Below are positions 26,774-35,530 of a stretch of 64,000 nucleotides of DNA, piece after piece. A program made the position numbers and the translations under genes. The notes under the pieces are model-generated. The model was not told where the DNA came from. It was given only the letters and a program-made list of their open reading frames with translations, and made no database searches. Source of the stretch: Oxalobacteraceae bacterium UBA4003 (lineage in GTDB: Bacteria; Pseudomonadota; Gammaproteobacteria; Burkholderiales; Burkholderiaceae_D); the NCBI GenBank assembly GCA_002384815.1, contig DGBN01000029.1:119286-183285 (forward strand), in the 5' to 3' direction. Position 1 is the first letter of the stretch. Each line of letters starts with the position of its first letter.

Positions 26774-26939
26774 TGATTGATTGAAGTGGAGGAAAATTTC
26801 CAGGGACGACTACCGGGCAATGCACCATACACCTGCGCAAACCCGTCTTGTTCCACGGCATCTGTTGTTGCCTTGCTGACAGGACTGCTTGCGTTGATCT
26901 CGCTTATACTCCGATTTCTTTTCACCTTAATGACACGTC

Positions 26940-27794
26940 ATGCGACAAGACACACGCTTTGAAGGTTCCCGTACTTACGTCACCACCGGCGATTTGAAGC
27001 TCGCTGTCAACGCGGCGCTGACCTTGCAACGCCCGCTATTGATCAAGGGCGAGCCGGGCACAGGCAAAACCATGCTGGCGGAAGAAGTGGCCGATGCACT
27101 CGGCATGCCTTTACTGCAATGGCATATCAAATCGACCACCAAGGCGCAGCAAGGCTTGTATGAATACGATGCCGTCTCGCGCCTGCGCGACTCGCAACTC
27201 GGCGATGAACGCGTCAAAGTTATCGATAACTACATACTCAAGGGCGTATTGTGGCAGGCATTCGCCGCGGATGAACAAGTGGTTTTGCTGATCGATGAAA
27301 TCGACAAGGCCGATATCGAATTTCCGAACGACTTGCTGCGCGAGCTCGACCGCATGGAATTCCATGTGTACGAAACACGAGAAATGGTGAAAGCCATACA
27401 CAGACCGCTCGTCATTATTACTTCAAATAATGAAAAAGAATTGCCGGATGCCTTTCTGCGCCGCTGCTTCTTCCATTACATCAGGTTTCCCGACCGCGAG
27501 ACAATGGAACAAATCGTCACCGTGCATTTCCCCGATCTGAAAAAGGAATTGCTGGCGAAAGCACTCGAAGTGTTTTATCAGGTCAGGGAAATCAATGGTT
27601 TGAAGAAGAAACCGTCCACTTCCGAATTGCTGGACTGGTTCAAGCTCCTGCTCGCCGAAGATATTCCGGCCGAAGCACTACGCAGCCAGGATGACAGAAT
27701 CGCGATCCCGCCGCTGCATGGCGCCTTGCTCAAAAACGAACAGGACATACATCTGTTTGAACGCCTGGTGTTCATGTCACGCACCAATCGCTAA
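26940..27794 (+). CDS. MoxR-family AAA ATPase
   Basis: A 284-residue AAA+ chaperone. Walker A GEPGTGKTM at about 37-46, Walker B VVLLIDEIDKAD near 118-129, and sensor 1 in LVIITSNNEKELPDAFLRRCFFHY, where the last block carries the arginine finger. MoxR ATPases act with von Willebrand factor A (VWA) proteins in metal insertion or complex assembly. The next gene is such a VWA protein, 22 bp downstream, forming the standard MoxR-VWA pair. Confidence 0.93.
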   Translation: MRQDTRFEGSRTYVTTGDLKLAVNAALTLQRPLLIKGEPGTGKTMLAEEVADALGMPLLQWHIKSTTKAQQGLYEYDAVSRLRDSQLGDERVKVIDNYILKGVLWQAFAADEQVVLLIDEIDKADIEFPNDLLRELDRMEFHVYETREMVKAIHRPLVIITSNNEKELPDAFLRRCFFHYIRFPDRETMEQIVTVHFPDLKKELLAKALEVFYQVREINGLKKKPSTSELLDWFKLLLAEDIPAEALRSQDDRIAIPPLHGALLKNEQDIHLFERLVFMSRTNR

Positions 27795-27815
27795 AGCACG
27801 TCTACAGGAATTGCC

Positions 27816-28985
27816 GTGTTAATCGATTTTTTCTTCATGCTGAAAGAGGCAAAAATTCCTGTTTCGATCAAGGAATTTTTGCTGCTGCTGGAAGCACTGG
27901 AAAAAGAAGTCATCGGCCCCTCGCTGGATGATTTCTACTATCTGGCGCGCCTGACACTGGTCAAGGATGAGGCGCACTTCGATAAATTCGATCGCGCCTT
28001 CGGCCTGTACTTCAAGGGCATCGCCACCGTATTGGAAGACAGTGCCGCGATACCGCTCGACTGGCTACTGAAACGTGCAGCAAAAGATTTAAGCGCCGCA
28101 GAACGAGCGCTGATCGAAAAATTCGGTTACGACAAACTCGCCGAACGCCTGCAGCAATTGCTGAAGGAACAGAAGGAACGCCACGAAGGCGGCAGCAAAT
28201 GGATAGGTACCGGCGGCACCTCGCCCTTCGGCAATAGCGGCATCAATCCGGAAGGCATACGCATAGGCGGCGAAGGCGGCAATCGTTCCGCCGTCAAGAT
28301 ATGGGAAACGCGGACCTACCGCGATTACGATACGACGCGTGAAATCGGCACCCGCAATATCAAGGTCGCCCTGCGCCGGCTACGCAAATTTGCCCGTCAG
28401 GGAGCGCACGATGAGCTGGCACTCGATGCGACTATACGTGCTACCGCGAACAATGCGGGCTATCTCGATATCAAGATGCAACCGGAACGCAGGAACAACA
28501 TCAAGATCCTGATGCTGCTGGATGTAGGCGGCACGATGGATGAACATATCCAGCGTATTGAAGAATTGTTTTCTGCAGCGAAGAGCGAATTCAAGAATAT
28601 GGAATTCTATTATTTCCATAACTGCGTCTACGACTACCTGTGGCGCAACAACCAGCGCAAGCACGCCGAGCGCTTTGCCACTTGGGATGTGTTGCGCAAG
28701 TACTCGCCCGACACCAAACTCATATTCGTCGGCGATGCCACGATGAGTCCGTACGAAATCCTGCAGGCAGGCGCGGCTATCGATTATCACAACGAGGAAG
28801 CGGGTGCCGAATGGCTGCAGCGATTTACCAGAATGTTCCCCAGCTATGTCTGGCTTAATCCGGAACCGGAAAATATCTGGGAATACCGGCAATCGATCAC
28901 CATCATCCGGCAGCAGATGAATAACCGCATGGTTCCGCTGACGCTGGAAGGCCTGGAACGCGGCATGCGCATGCTGGGCAAATAA
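27816..28985 (+). CDS. VWA domain protein of the CoxE/COG3552-3825 type
   Basis: A 389-residue protein. GTG start at 27816 with ACAGGA upstream. Residues 1-210 are helical and include GTGGTSPFGNSGINPEGIRIGGEGG. A VWA domain follows, with the MIDAS-like ILMLLDVGGTMDEHI, where the usual DxSxS is DVGGT, so metal binding may be altered or weak. It ends with ITIIRQQMNNRMVPLTLEGLERGMRMLGK, as in this family. Partner of the upstream MoxR ATPase. Substrate complex unknown. Confidence 0.9.
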   Translation: MLIDFFFMLKEAKIPVSIKEFLLLLEALEKEVIGPSLDDFYYLARLTLVKDEAHFDKFDRAFGLYFKGIATVLEDSAAIPLDWLLKRAAKDLSAAERALIEKFGYDKLAERLQQLLKEQKERHEGGSKWIGTGGTSPFGNSGINPEGIRIGGEGGNRSAVKIWETRTYRDYDTTREIGTRNIKVALRRLRKFARQGAHDELALDATIRATANNAGYLDIKMQPERRNNIKILMLLDVGGTMDEHIQRIEELFSAAKSEFKNMEFYYFHNCVYDYLWRNNQRKHAERFATWDVLRKYSPDTKLIFVGDATMSPYEILQAGAAIDYHNEEAGAEWLQRFTRMFPSYVWLNPEPENIWEYRQSITIIRQQMNNRMVPLTLEGLERGMRMLGK

Positions 28986-29042
28986 ATATTCTTGCAGAAA
29001 TATCTCGAAAAGAATCGCTGCGTCCGTTGCGGTACGCCGGAT

Positions 29043-29873
29043 TCAGCGCGGCAGATGCATGAATTTTTTCAGCGCACTAATCAAATGATGACTGGCAACC
29101 GGCTTGGTCAGAAAACCGTCCACGCCTGCCTTGCGACCCATCTCGACATCGTAATCGCCGGATTTACTGACCAGGAAAACGACGGAAGTCTTGTCATGCG
29201 GGCGTGCTGTTTTGACCGTCTGGCATAAACGAAACGGATCGATATCCGACACGGAGGTGTTAATCAATACCACTGATACGCGCTGGCGCACGCAAGCGCC
29301 TTCCGCTTCCACCTCACCTTTGGCCCACAAAACCTCAACCTGATAACGCGTCATGAATTCGGCGACGAAATCGCGAAAAGCCGGCGTCTTGTCGATCAAC
29401 AGCACGGCACCGCCATGCGGCAACTCGGTACGCAAGCCTTCGTACGCAACCGGATCGGTCAAATCGATATCGACACGATTACGCCGCCTGCGCTCCGGCA
29501 CCAGAACGATATCGGACGCTGCCAGTCGTGCCAGCGTATCGGCGCGTTTTTCGATTAATGCATCCAGCGCTTCAAACAGGCGCTGCCAGCGTATGGGACG
29601 TTCCACTCGCGCATAAGGCAACGCAATGCCGGGCGTACCGACCAGCAGCACCGGCCGCACATCGCTGGGTCTTAAATCAGATACCGCTACCAATGCACGC
29701 AGATCTTCCGCATTCGCGATATATAAATCCGGGTCCTGCAAATTATCTTCGGCCAGACGAAAATAGCCGTAGCCCTTGCCTTGGTCCAGAGCAAAAGTGG
29801 CATCAAATATGTCGGTCTCCTGTTGCTTGAAGCCAATCAGGCGTACCGCGAAGGGGAAACTGTTAACGGACAT
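29043..29873 (-). CDS. Protein with C-terminal response-regulator receiver-like domain
   Basis: A 276-residue protein. The C-terminal 120 residues have the receiver shape: AVLLIDKTPAFRDFVAEFM as beta1/alpha1, VVLINTSVSDIDPF at the phosphoacceptor position, VVFLVSKSGDYDVE and GVDGFLTKPV with the conserved Lys. The phosphoacceptor Asp is replaced by Asn (INTS), so it is probably not phosphorylated normally. The N-terminal 150 residues are not recognised; they include a basic RRRRN segment. It lies convergent with the VWA gene and has no sensor kinase next to it. Confidence 0.7.
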   Translation of the reverse strand: MSVNSFPFAVRLIGFKQQETDIFDATFALDQGKGYGYFRLAEDNLQDPDLYIANAEDLRALVAVSDLRPSDVRPVLLVGTPGIALPYARVERPIRWQRLFEALDALIEKRADTLARLAASDIVLVPERRRRNRVDIDLTDPVAYEGLRTELPHGGAVLLIDKTPAFRDFVAEFMTRYQVEVLWAKGEVEAEGACVRQRVSVVLINTSVSDIDPFRLCQTVKTARPHDKTSVVFLVSKSGDYDVEMGRKAGVDGFLTKPVASHHLISALKKFMHLPR

Positions 29874-30271
29874 CGGTCATGAAGACAAAGCGTAATCACT
29901 GTTTTATACAAATATCTTTATACAAGCATTTGTAGCGCATCCATGTTGCATATTTAACATTCATCCCACCGGAATTCTACTGTTACCCTTAAGAAATCCG
30001 GCAAACCATCAAGAGAAATGTATAAAATTATGTCAACTATTTATCAAATTACACACATTTGAACGCTTTTATTGAAAAAGCACCAGTAGCGAGGCACGAA
30101 TCTAACCTTATTTAACAATTTTCCACGCCTCCCTTTCCCGGAATAAGCACGTTAAATCATGCACTTCGTTTTTTTTCATTAGAATGCAGACACTCTAGCC
30201 ACGCCGCTTTGCATAAGCGACAAGCAAAGCGACGTGCAATAATTTTCCGCTCCTTACTCGTATCAGATTGA
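29874..30271. other. AT-rich intergenic region upstream of parE
   Basis: About 400 bp between divergent genes with no supportable ORF. Most of it is AT-rich. At its right end, ACGCCGCTTTGC (30201-30212) and GCAAAGCGACGT (30224-30235) form a near-perfect 12-bp inverted repeat with one mismatch, ending 36 bp before the parE start; this may be an operator or leader hairpin. Confidence 0.5.
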
Positions 30272-32257
30272 ATGGCCACTAAAAAATCCTCTGCAGACTA
30301 TAGCGAATCATCCATCCGTGTATTGAAAGGCCTGGAGCCGGTCAAGCAACGCCCCGGCATGTACACGCGTACCGAGAACCCGCTGCACATCATTCAGGAA
30401 GTGATCGACAATGCTTCCGACGAAGCGCTAGGCGGCTATTGCAAGAACATTGTCGTTACCCTGAATACGGACGGCAGCATCAGCGTCGAGGACGACGGCC
30501 GCGGCATCCCGGTCGGCCTGCATCCGGAAGAGAAAATCCCGACGGTAGAAATCGTTTTCACACGCTTGCATGCCGGCGGCAAGTTCGACAAGGGCTCAGG
30601 CGGCGCATACGCATTCTCCGGCGGCTTGCACGGCGTCGGCGTTTCGGTGACAAATGCGCTTTCCACGCGCCTGGAAATTACCGTGTGGCGCGAAAATGGC
30701 GTCCACACGCTGACTTTTTCCGCTGGCGACGTCATCGAACCCTTGAAATCGCGTGCCATTGCACGCGACGAAAAACGCAGCGGTACTCGTGTCACCGCGT
30801 GGCCGGATGCAAAATATTTCGACTCGTCCGTGATTCCGCAAGCCGAACTGCAACGTCTGCTGCGTTCCAAGGCTGTGCTGCTGCCGGGCGTCAAAGTCAC
30901 ACTGGTGCATGCGAAAAGCGGCGAAGTACAAACCTGGCAGTACGATCAGGGCTTGCGCGGTTACCTGACCGAATCGCTGGCACAGGCATCGAATGCAGAA
31001 ACCGTCATCCCATTGTTTGAAGGCGAGCAATATGCGAACGCCGATGCCGAAGGTTTTGCCGAAGGCGAAGGCGCAGCCTGGGTCGTCGCGTGGACAGAAG
31101 ACGGCGCAGTCGTACGCGAGTCCTATGTCAATCTGATTCCTACATCCAACGGAGGTACGCATGAATCCGGTTTGCGCGAAGGTCTGTTCGGCGCAGTAAA
31201 GAGCTTCGTCGAAATGCATTCGCTGCTGCCGAAAGGCGTGAAGCTGCTGCCGGAAGATGTGTTTGCACGCGTGTCTTTTGTGTTGTCGGCCAAGGTTCTC
31301 GATCCACAATTCCAGGGGCAGATCAAGGAACGTCTGAATTCGCGCGATGCCGTACGTCTGGTCTCTACCTATACGCGTCCCGCGCTTGAACTATGGCTGA
31401 ATCAGCACGTCGATTACGGCAAGAAGCTGGCCGAACTTGTCATCAAGCAGGCACAATCGCGTTTGCGTTCCGCCCAAAAAGTAGAAAAGAAAAAATCCTC
31501 AGGCGTGGCCGTCTTGCCGGGAAAACTGACCGATTGCGAATCGAACGATACTTCGCGCAATGAACTTTTCCTGGTCGAGGGCGACTCCGCCGGCGGTTCG
31601 GCCAAGATGGGCCGCGACAAGGAATTTCAGGCCATCCTGCCCTTGCGCGGCAAGGTACTGAACTCGTGGGAAACCGAACGTGACCGCCTGTTTGCCAACA
31701 ATGAGATACACGACATTTCGGTTGCAATCGGCATAGACCCGCATGGCAAGAACGATACCGTCGATTTCAGCAGCCTGCGTTACGGCCGTATCTGCATCCT
31801 GTCCGATGCGGACGTCGATGGTTCGCACATTCAGGTTTTGCTGTTGACGCTGTTCTTCAAGCACTTCCCGCAACTGATAGACCGTGGCCACATCTGCATC
31901 GCGCGTCCACCGCTGTATCGTGTCGATGCCCCTGCGCGTGGCAAGAAACCGATACAAAAAATCTACGCACTCGATGATGGTGAACTGGAAGCAATCGAAG
32001 ATAAATTACGCAAGGATGGCGTGAAAGAATCTGCATGGGCCATCTCGCGCTTCAAGGGTCTGGGGGAAATGAATGCCGAACAGTTGTGGGAAACCACGAT
32101 GAATCCGGATACGCGCCGCTTGCTGCCAGTATCACTCGGTGAGTTCGATCTGGATTTCTCCGAATCGCGCTTCAACATGCTGATGGGCAAAGGCGAAGCT
32201 GCTGCACGTCGCACATGGATAGAAGAACACGGCAACGAAGCAGAGGCCGATATCTGA
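30272..32257 (+). CDS. parE: DNA topoisomerase IV subunit B
   Basis: A 661-residue ATPase subunit of topoisomerase IV. The GHKL ATP site shows EVIDNASDEALGGYC and VEDDGRGIPVG, and GGLHGVGVSVTNALS. The TOPRIM domain has LVEGDSAGGSAK and DADVDGSHI. LRGKVLN and the C-terminal SRFKGLGEMNAEQLWETTMNP are typical. It opens a parE, small secreted ORF, parC arrangement on the plus strand. Confidence 0.97.
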   Translation: MATKKSSADYSESSIRVLKGLEPVKQRPGMYTRTENPLHIIQEVIDNASDEALGGYCKNIVVTLNTDGSISVEDDGRGIPVGLHPEEKIPTVEIVFTRLHAGGKFDKGSGGAYAFSGGLHGVGVSVTNALSTRLEITVWRENGVHTLTFSAGDVIEPLKSRAIARDEKRSGTRVTAWPDAKYFDSSVIPQAELQRLLRSKAVLLPGVKVTLVHAKSGEVQTWQYDQGLRGYLTESLAQASNAETVIPLFEGEQYANADAEGFAEGEGAAWVVAWTEDGAVVRESYVNLIPTSNGGTHESGLREGLFGAVKSFVEMHSLLPKGVKLLPEDVFARVSFVLSAKVLDPQFQGQIKERLNSRDAVRLVSTYTRPALELWLNQHVDYGKKLAELVIKQAQSRLRSAQKVEKKKSSGVAVLPGKLTDCESNDTSRNELFLVEGDSAGGSAKMGRDKEFQAILPLRGKVLNSWETERDRLFANNEIHDISVAIGIDPHGKNDTVDFSSLRYGRICILSDADVDGSHIQVLLLTLFFKHFPQLIDRGHICIARPPLYRVDAPARGKKPIQKIYALDDGELEAIEDKLRKDGVKESAWAISRFKGLGEMNAEQLWETTMNPDTRRLLPVSLGEFDLDFSESRFNMLMGKGEAAARRTWIEEHGNEAEADI

Positions 32258-32259
32258 TC

Positions 32260-32490
32260 ATGAACATCGTGCGTACTTTCCTGCCGGCCTTATCGCTATC
32301 GCTGCTATCCGTCGCTGCGCATGCAGACGTGTACGGCTATATCGACGCCAGCGTCGATGCGCACTTTGCCGACAATGCTGTTTTTGCGAATCGGCTTTCG
32401 GATGCCAGGCACATAATTATCCCGGGACCTCGTGACACCAGCTCTCCTGCGAATGCTTCATCTGCGTATCCAATTACTTCCATCGAATAA
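32260..32490 (+). CDS. Small secreted protein between parE and parC
   Basis: A 76-residue ORF starting 3 bp after the parE stop. MNIVRTFLPALSLSLLSVAAHA is a good signal peptide, and the mature start DVYGYIDASVDAHFAD resembles the DUF4124-like opening of secreted lytic transglycosylases (pattern YGYID.....HF). The remaining residues, from about 40, have no recognisable domain and are rich in small polar residues. In related genomes a lytic transglycosylase gene could be expected here, so this may be a truncated derivative; that is inference. Confidence that it is a translated ORF is moderate. Confidence 0.5.
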   Translation: MNIVRTFLPALSLSLLSVAAHADVYGYIDASVDAHFADNAVFANRLSDARHIIIPGPRDTSSPANASSAYPITSIE

Positions 32491-32505
32491 TTTTTCCAAA
32501 CAATA

Positions 32506-34836
32506 ATGACCGATCAAGCCAATCTTTTTGACACTGCAACACCAGCCGATGACGGCGAATCACTGACATTGGCAACCTTTGCCGAACGCGCATATCTGGA
32601 TTACGCAATCTCCGTGGTCAAGGGCCGTGCCCTGCCGGATGTCTGCGACGGCCAGAAACCGGTGCAACGTCGCATTCTGTTTGCGATGAACGAACTGGGC
32701 TTGAGCGCTGCCGCCAAACCGCGCAAATCAGCCGCTGTAGTCGGTGACGTACTGGGCAAATTGCATCCGCACGGCGATCAATCTGTCTATGACGCACTGG
32801 TGCGCATGGCGCAGGATTTTTCACTGCGTTATCCACTGATCGATGGCCAGGGAAACTTCGGTTCGCGCGACGGCGACGGCGCGGCGGCGATGCGGTATAC
32901 CGAAGCACGCCTGACGCCAATCGCAAAATTGTTGATGGAAGAAATCGACATGGGCACCGTCGATTTCCAGCCCAACTACGATGGTTCGACCGAAGAACCG
33001 AAGCTGCTACCCAGCCGTTTGCCTTTCGTTTTGTTGAATGGCGCATCCGGCATTGCAGTCGGCATGGCGACCGAAATTCCTTCGCACAATCTGCGTGAAA
33101 TCGCGCAGGCAGCCGTTGCCATCATCCGCAATCAAAAATTGACGCATGAAGAATTGATGGCGCTTGTGCCGGGCCCGGATTTCCCCGGCGGCGGCCAAAT
33201 CATCACCTCACCGACTGCCATCAGCGATATCTATCGCAGCGGCCGCGGCAGCATCAAGGTGCGCGCGACATGGAAGATAGAAGACATGGCGCGCGGCCAG
33301 TGGCAGGCTGTTGTAACCGAACTGCCGCACGGTACCTCGTCGCAACGCGTGCTGGAAGAGATCGAAGAGCTGACCAATCCGAAAATCAAACTCGGTAAAA
33401 AATCGCTGTCGCCGGATCAACTGGCATTGAAACAAACCGTGCTGGCGATGCTCGATACTGTGCGTGATGAATCCGGTCGCGATGCGCCTGTACGCCTGGT
33501 GTTCGAACCAAAATCGAAGAATCAGGACCAGACCGAATTCACCAATATGCTGCTGGCGCATACGTCGCTGGAAACCAGCGTATCGATCAATCTGGTAATG
33601 ATAGGCGGCGACGGCAAACCGCGCCAAAAGGCGCTGGGCGATATCCTGCGCGAGTGGATAGACTTCCGCTTCACAACGATTACACGCCGTTCGCAATTCA
33701 AGCTGCAAAAAGTCAACGACCGTATCCATATCCTGGAAGGTCGCGAAGCGATTTTGCTCAACATCGACAAGGTCATCAAGATCATTCGTGAATCGGATGA
33801 ACCGAAACCGGCATTGATGGATGCGTTCAAATTGTCTGAACGCCAGGCTGACGACATACTTGAGATTCGCCTGCGTCAACTGGCGCGCCTGGAAACCATC
33901 AAGATTCAACAGGAACTGGCCGAACTACGTAGCGAAAAATCGACACTGCAGGACCTGCTCGACAATCCATCGTCGATGAAGCGTTTAGTGATCAAGGAAA
34001 TCGAAGCTGACGAGAAACAGTTCGGTGACAAACGCCGCACCCTGATCGAAGTCGCAGAAAAAGCTGTTGTCGAAACCAAAGTCATAGACGAACCAGTCAC
34101 TGTCGTCATCTCGCAAAAAGGCTGGGTACGCGCACGTACCGGCCACGGCCACGATGCCGCCCAATTCACTTTCAAGGCCAGCGATGCGCTGTACGACGCG
34201 TTCGAGTGCCGCACCGTCGATACGCTATTGGTATTCGGCTCGAATGGCCGGATCTACTCGGTTGCCGTCGCCGCCTTGCCCGGTGCGCGCGGCGATGGTG
34301 TACCGATCACCACACTGATCGAACTGGCGAGTGGCACACGCGTGCTGCATTACTTTGCCGGCCCGGCCGGCGTCACGCTGTTACTCGCTTCGACTGCAGG
34401 CTATGGCTTCACGGCAAAGTCCGGCGACATGGTCAGCCGCACGCGCGGTGGCAAAACCTTCATCACGCTGGACGAAGGTGACGACCCGCTGGCGCCACGA
34501 CCGGTCGCAACTGATGCCAGCGCCATCGCCTGTCTGTCGGAAAAAGGCCGTGTGCTGGTATTCGGTATCAGCGAAATCAAATCACTGACCGCCGGCGGAC
34601 GTGGCGTGATTCTGATGGATCTGGAAAAAAACGAGAAGCTATTGGCAGCGCAACCGATCAGCCAGCGCGGTGTAATCGTGTCCGGTATCGGGCGTGGTGC
34701 GAAGACGCAGGAAATTTTGTTATCTGCATCTGGCCTGGCCGCACACATCGGCAAGCGTGCGCGCAAGGGCAAGGGACTGGAATCGAAGATCAAGGCGACG
34801 ACCTTGACGCCGGTGACCAAGGCCAGTGCTGAATAA
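32506..34836 (+). CDS. parC: DNA topoisomerase IV subunit A
   Basis: A 776-residue breakage-reunion subunit. The active-site Tyr is at about 131 in AAAMRYTEARLTPIAK, and the quinolone-region block is LHPHGDQSVYDALVRMAQ near 87-104. At the position equivalent to GyrA Ser83 it has Gln, and Asp at the 87 equivalent. The C-terminal domain shows beta-propeller blades such as GWVRARTGHGHDAAQF and GFTAKSGDMVSRTRGGK. Starts 15 bp after the small ORF, so transcription with parE is likely. Confidence 0.97.
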   Translation: MTDQANLFDTATPADDGESLTLATFAERAYLDYAISVVKGRALPDVCDGQKPVQRRILFAMNELGLSAAAKPRKSAAVVGDVLGKLHPHGDQSVYDALVRMAQDFSLRYPLIDGQGNFGSRDGDGAAAMRYTEARLTPIAKLLMEEIDMGTVDFQPNYDGSTEEPKLLPSRLPFVLLNGASGIAVGMATEIPSHNLREIAQAAVAIIRNQKLTHEELMALVPGPDFPGGGQIITSPTAISDIYRSGRGSIKVRATWKIEDMARGQWQAVVTELPHGTSSQRVLEEIEELTNPKIKLGKKSLSPDQLALKQTVLAMLDTVRDESGRDAPVRLVFEPKSKNQDQTEFTNMLLAHTSLETSVSINLVMIGGDGKPRQKALGDILREWIDFRFTTITRRSQFKLQKVNDRIHILEGREAILLNIDKVIKIIRESDEPKPALMDAFKLSERQADDILEIRLRQLARLETIKIQQELAELRSEKSTLQDLLDNPSSMKRLVIKEIEADEKQFGDKRRTLIEVAEKAVVETKVIDEPVTVVISQKGWVRARTGHGHDAAQFTFKASDALYDAFECRTVDTLLVFGSNGRIYSVAVAALPGARGDGVPITTLIELASGTRVLHYFAGPAGVTLLLASTAGYGFTAKSGDMVSRTRGGKTFITLDEGDDPLAPRPVATDASAIACLSEKGRVLVFGISEIKSLTAGGRGVILMDLEKNEKLLAAQPISQRGVIVSGIGRGAKTQEILLSASGLAAHIGKRARKGKGLESKIKATTLTPVTKASAE

Positions 34837-34863
34837 TCTAATCACCTATGTTCGATGAGAGTC

Positions 34864-35030
34864 GGTTGCCGGGGGTAGCCCGGCGGCTACTTACTTTTCT
34901 TGCTTCGCCAAGAAAAGTAAGCAAAAGAAGGTGACCGCGCAGCCGCTGCCCTACGGGTTCCCGCTTGTGCAAATCAAAAATGGGAAGCGAACGAAACTCG
35001 CCTTCGGCTCAGACAGCGTTCTCTTCTATT
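34864..35030 (+). repeat. Structured extragenic repeat, copy A
   Basis: Begins with a GC-rich GGTTGCCGGGGG segment, then a perfect 13-bp hairpin (34890-34902 with 34909-34921) around CTTCGC, an adenine/guanine-rich stretch and a conserved CTCGCCTTCGGCTCA near 34998-35012. It is homologous to the inverted copy B at 35240-35408. It starts 27 bp past parC. Confidence 0.8.
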
Positions 35031-35077
35031 TCCATTTTCTGCTCCGCACAAACGGCAGCATCACAGCGGTTTAACTT

Positions 35078-35120
35078 CAACGGCAGTTCAACGGCAGTTC
35101 AACGGCAGTTCAACGGCAAC
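35078..35120 (+). repeat. 11-bp tandem repeat, about 3.9 copies
   Basis: The unit CAACGGCAGTT occurs at 35078, 35089 and 35100 with a partial fourth copy at 35111, lying between the two inverted repeat copies. Confidence 0.9.
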
Positions 35121-35239
35121 AGCATTGGCAGAAGCCAATTCAAAAAATTAATAAGCAATCAAGGGGCTAGAGGTTGCGGTTGGAATTTTGACCTTAATCG
35201 CATGTGACGTTGCCAAGGCAAGCGGTCGTCAGCGGATAA

Positions 35240-35408
35240 AGAGCGCAAACCTGTTTGAGCCGAAGGCGAGTTTGTTTGTGCTCCCGACTGATGATTGCTT
35301 GACTTGGGTACCCGCGTAGCGGGCAAGGACTTCTGCGTCGCCTTTCTTTGCCTTCTTTCTTTGGCGAAGCAAAGAAAGAAGGTGGCCGCCGGGCCCCCCC
35401 GGCAACTC
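35240..35408 (-). repeat. Structured extragenic repeat, copy B (inverted)
   Basis: Reverse complement of this region matches copy A through the GC-rich start, the hairpin and the CTCGCCTTCGGCTCA block. Its hairpin arms are 35351-35363 and 35370-35382, perfect over 13 bp, with the same CTTCGC loop when read in copy A orientation, but different arm sequence. Confidence 0.8.
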
Positions 35409-35476
35409 ACCACGAAGAAAGAACAGCGTTAACTATCAACAAACTCTAAGAGGCATCCACTTAAATCCACAAAATA

Positions 35477-35517
35477 AAAAACTGGCCGCTCCTTTCGGCA
35501 GCGGCCAGTTTTATTTT
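35477..35517 (-). terminator. Terminator of the aminotransferase gene
   Basis: ACTGGCCGCT and AGCGGCCAGT pair around CCTTTCGGC. On the minus strand the stem is followed by TTTTTATTTTG. It lies 14 bp past the stop. Confidence 0.85.
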
Positions 35518-35530
35518 TGCATGCGATCAA

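Noticed and set aside
28992..29228. A plus-strand ORF with Cys motif after the VWA gene
   Set aside because: Most of it is antisense to the receiver-like gene and the Cys pair alone (CVRC) is not enough support.
32506..34836. Quinolone-resistance mutation in ParC (Gln at the Ser83-equivalent)
   Set aside because: The Gln probably is the normal residue in this lineage, and without susceptible relatives to compare no resistance claim is justified.
35078..35120. Possible CRISPR-like array
   Set aside because: Units are 11 bp in direct tandem without spacers, and no cas genes are nearby.
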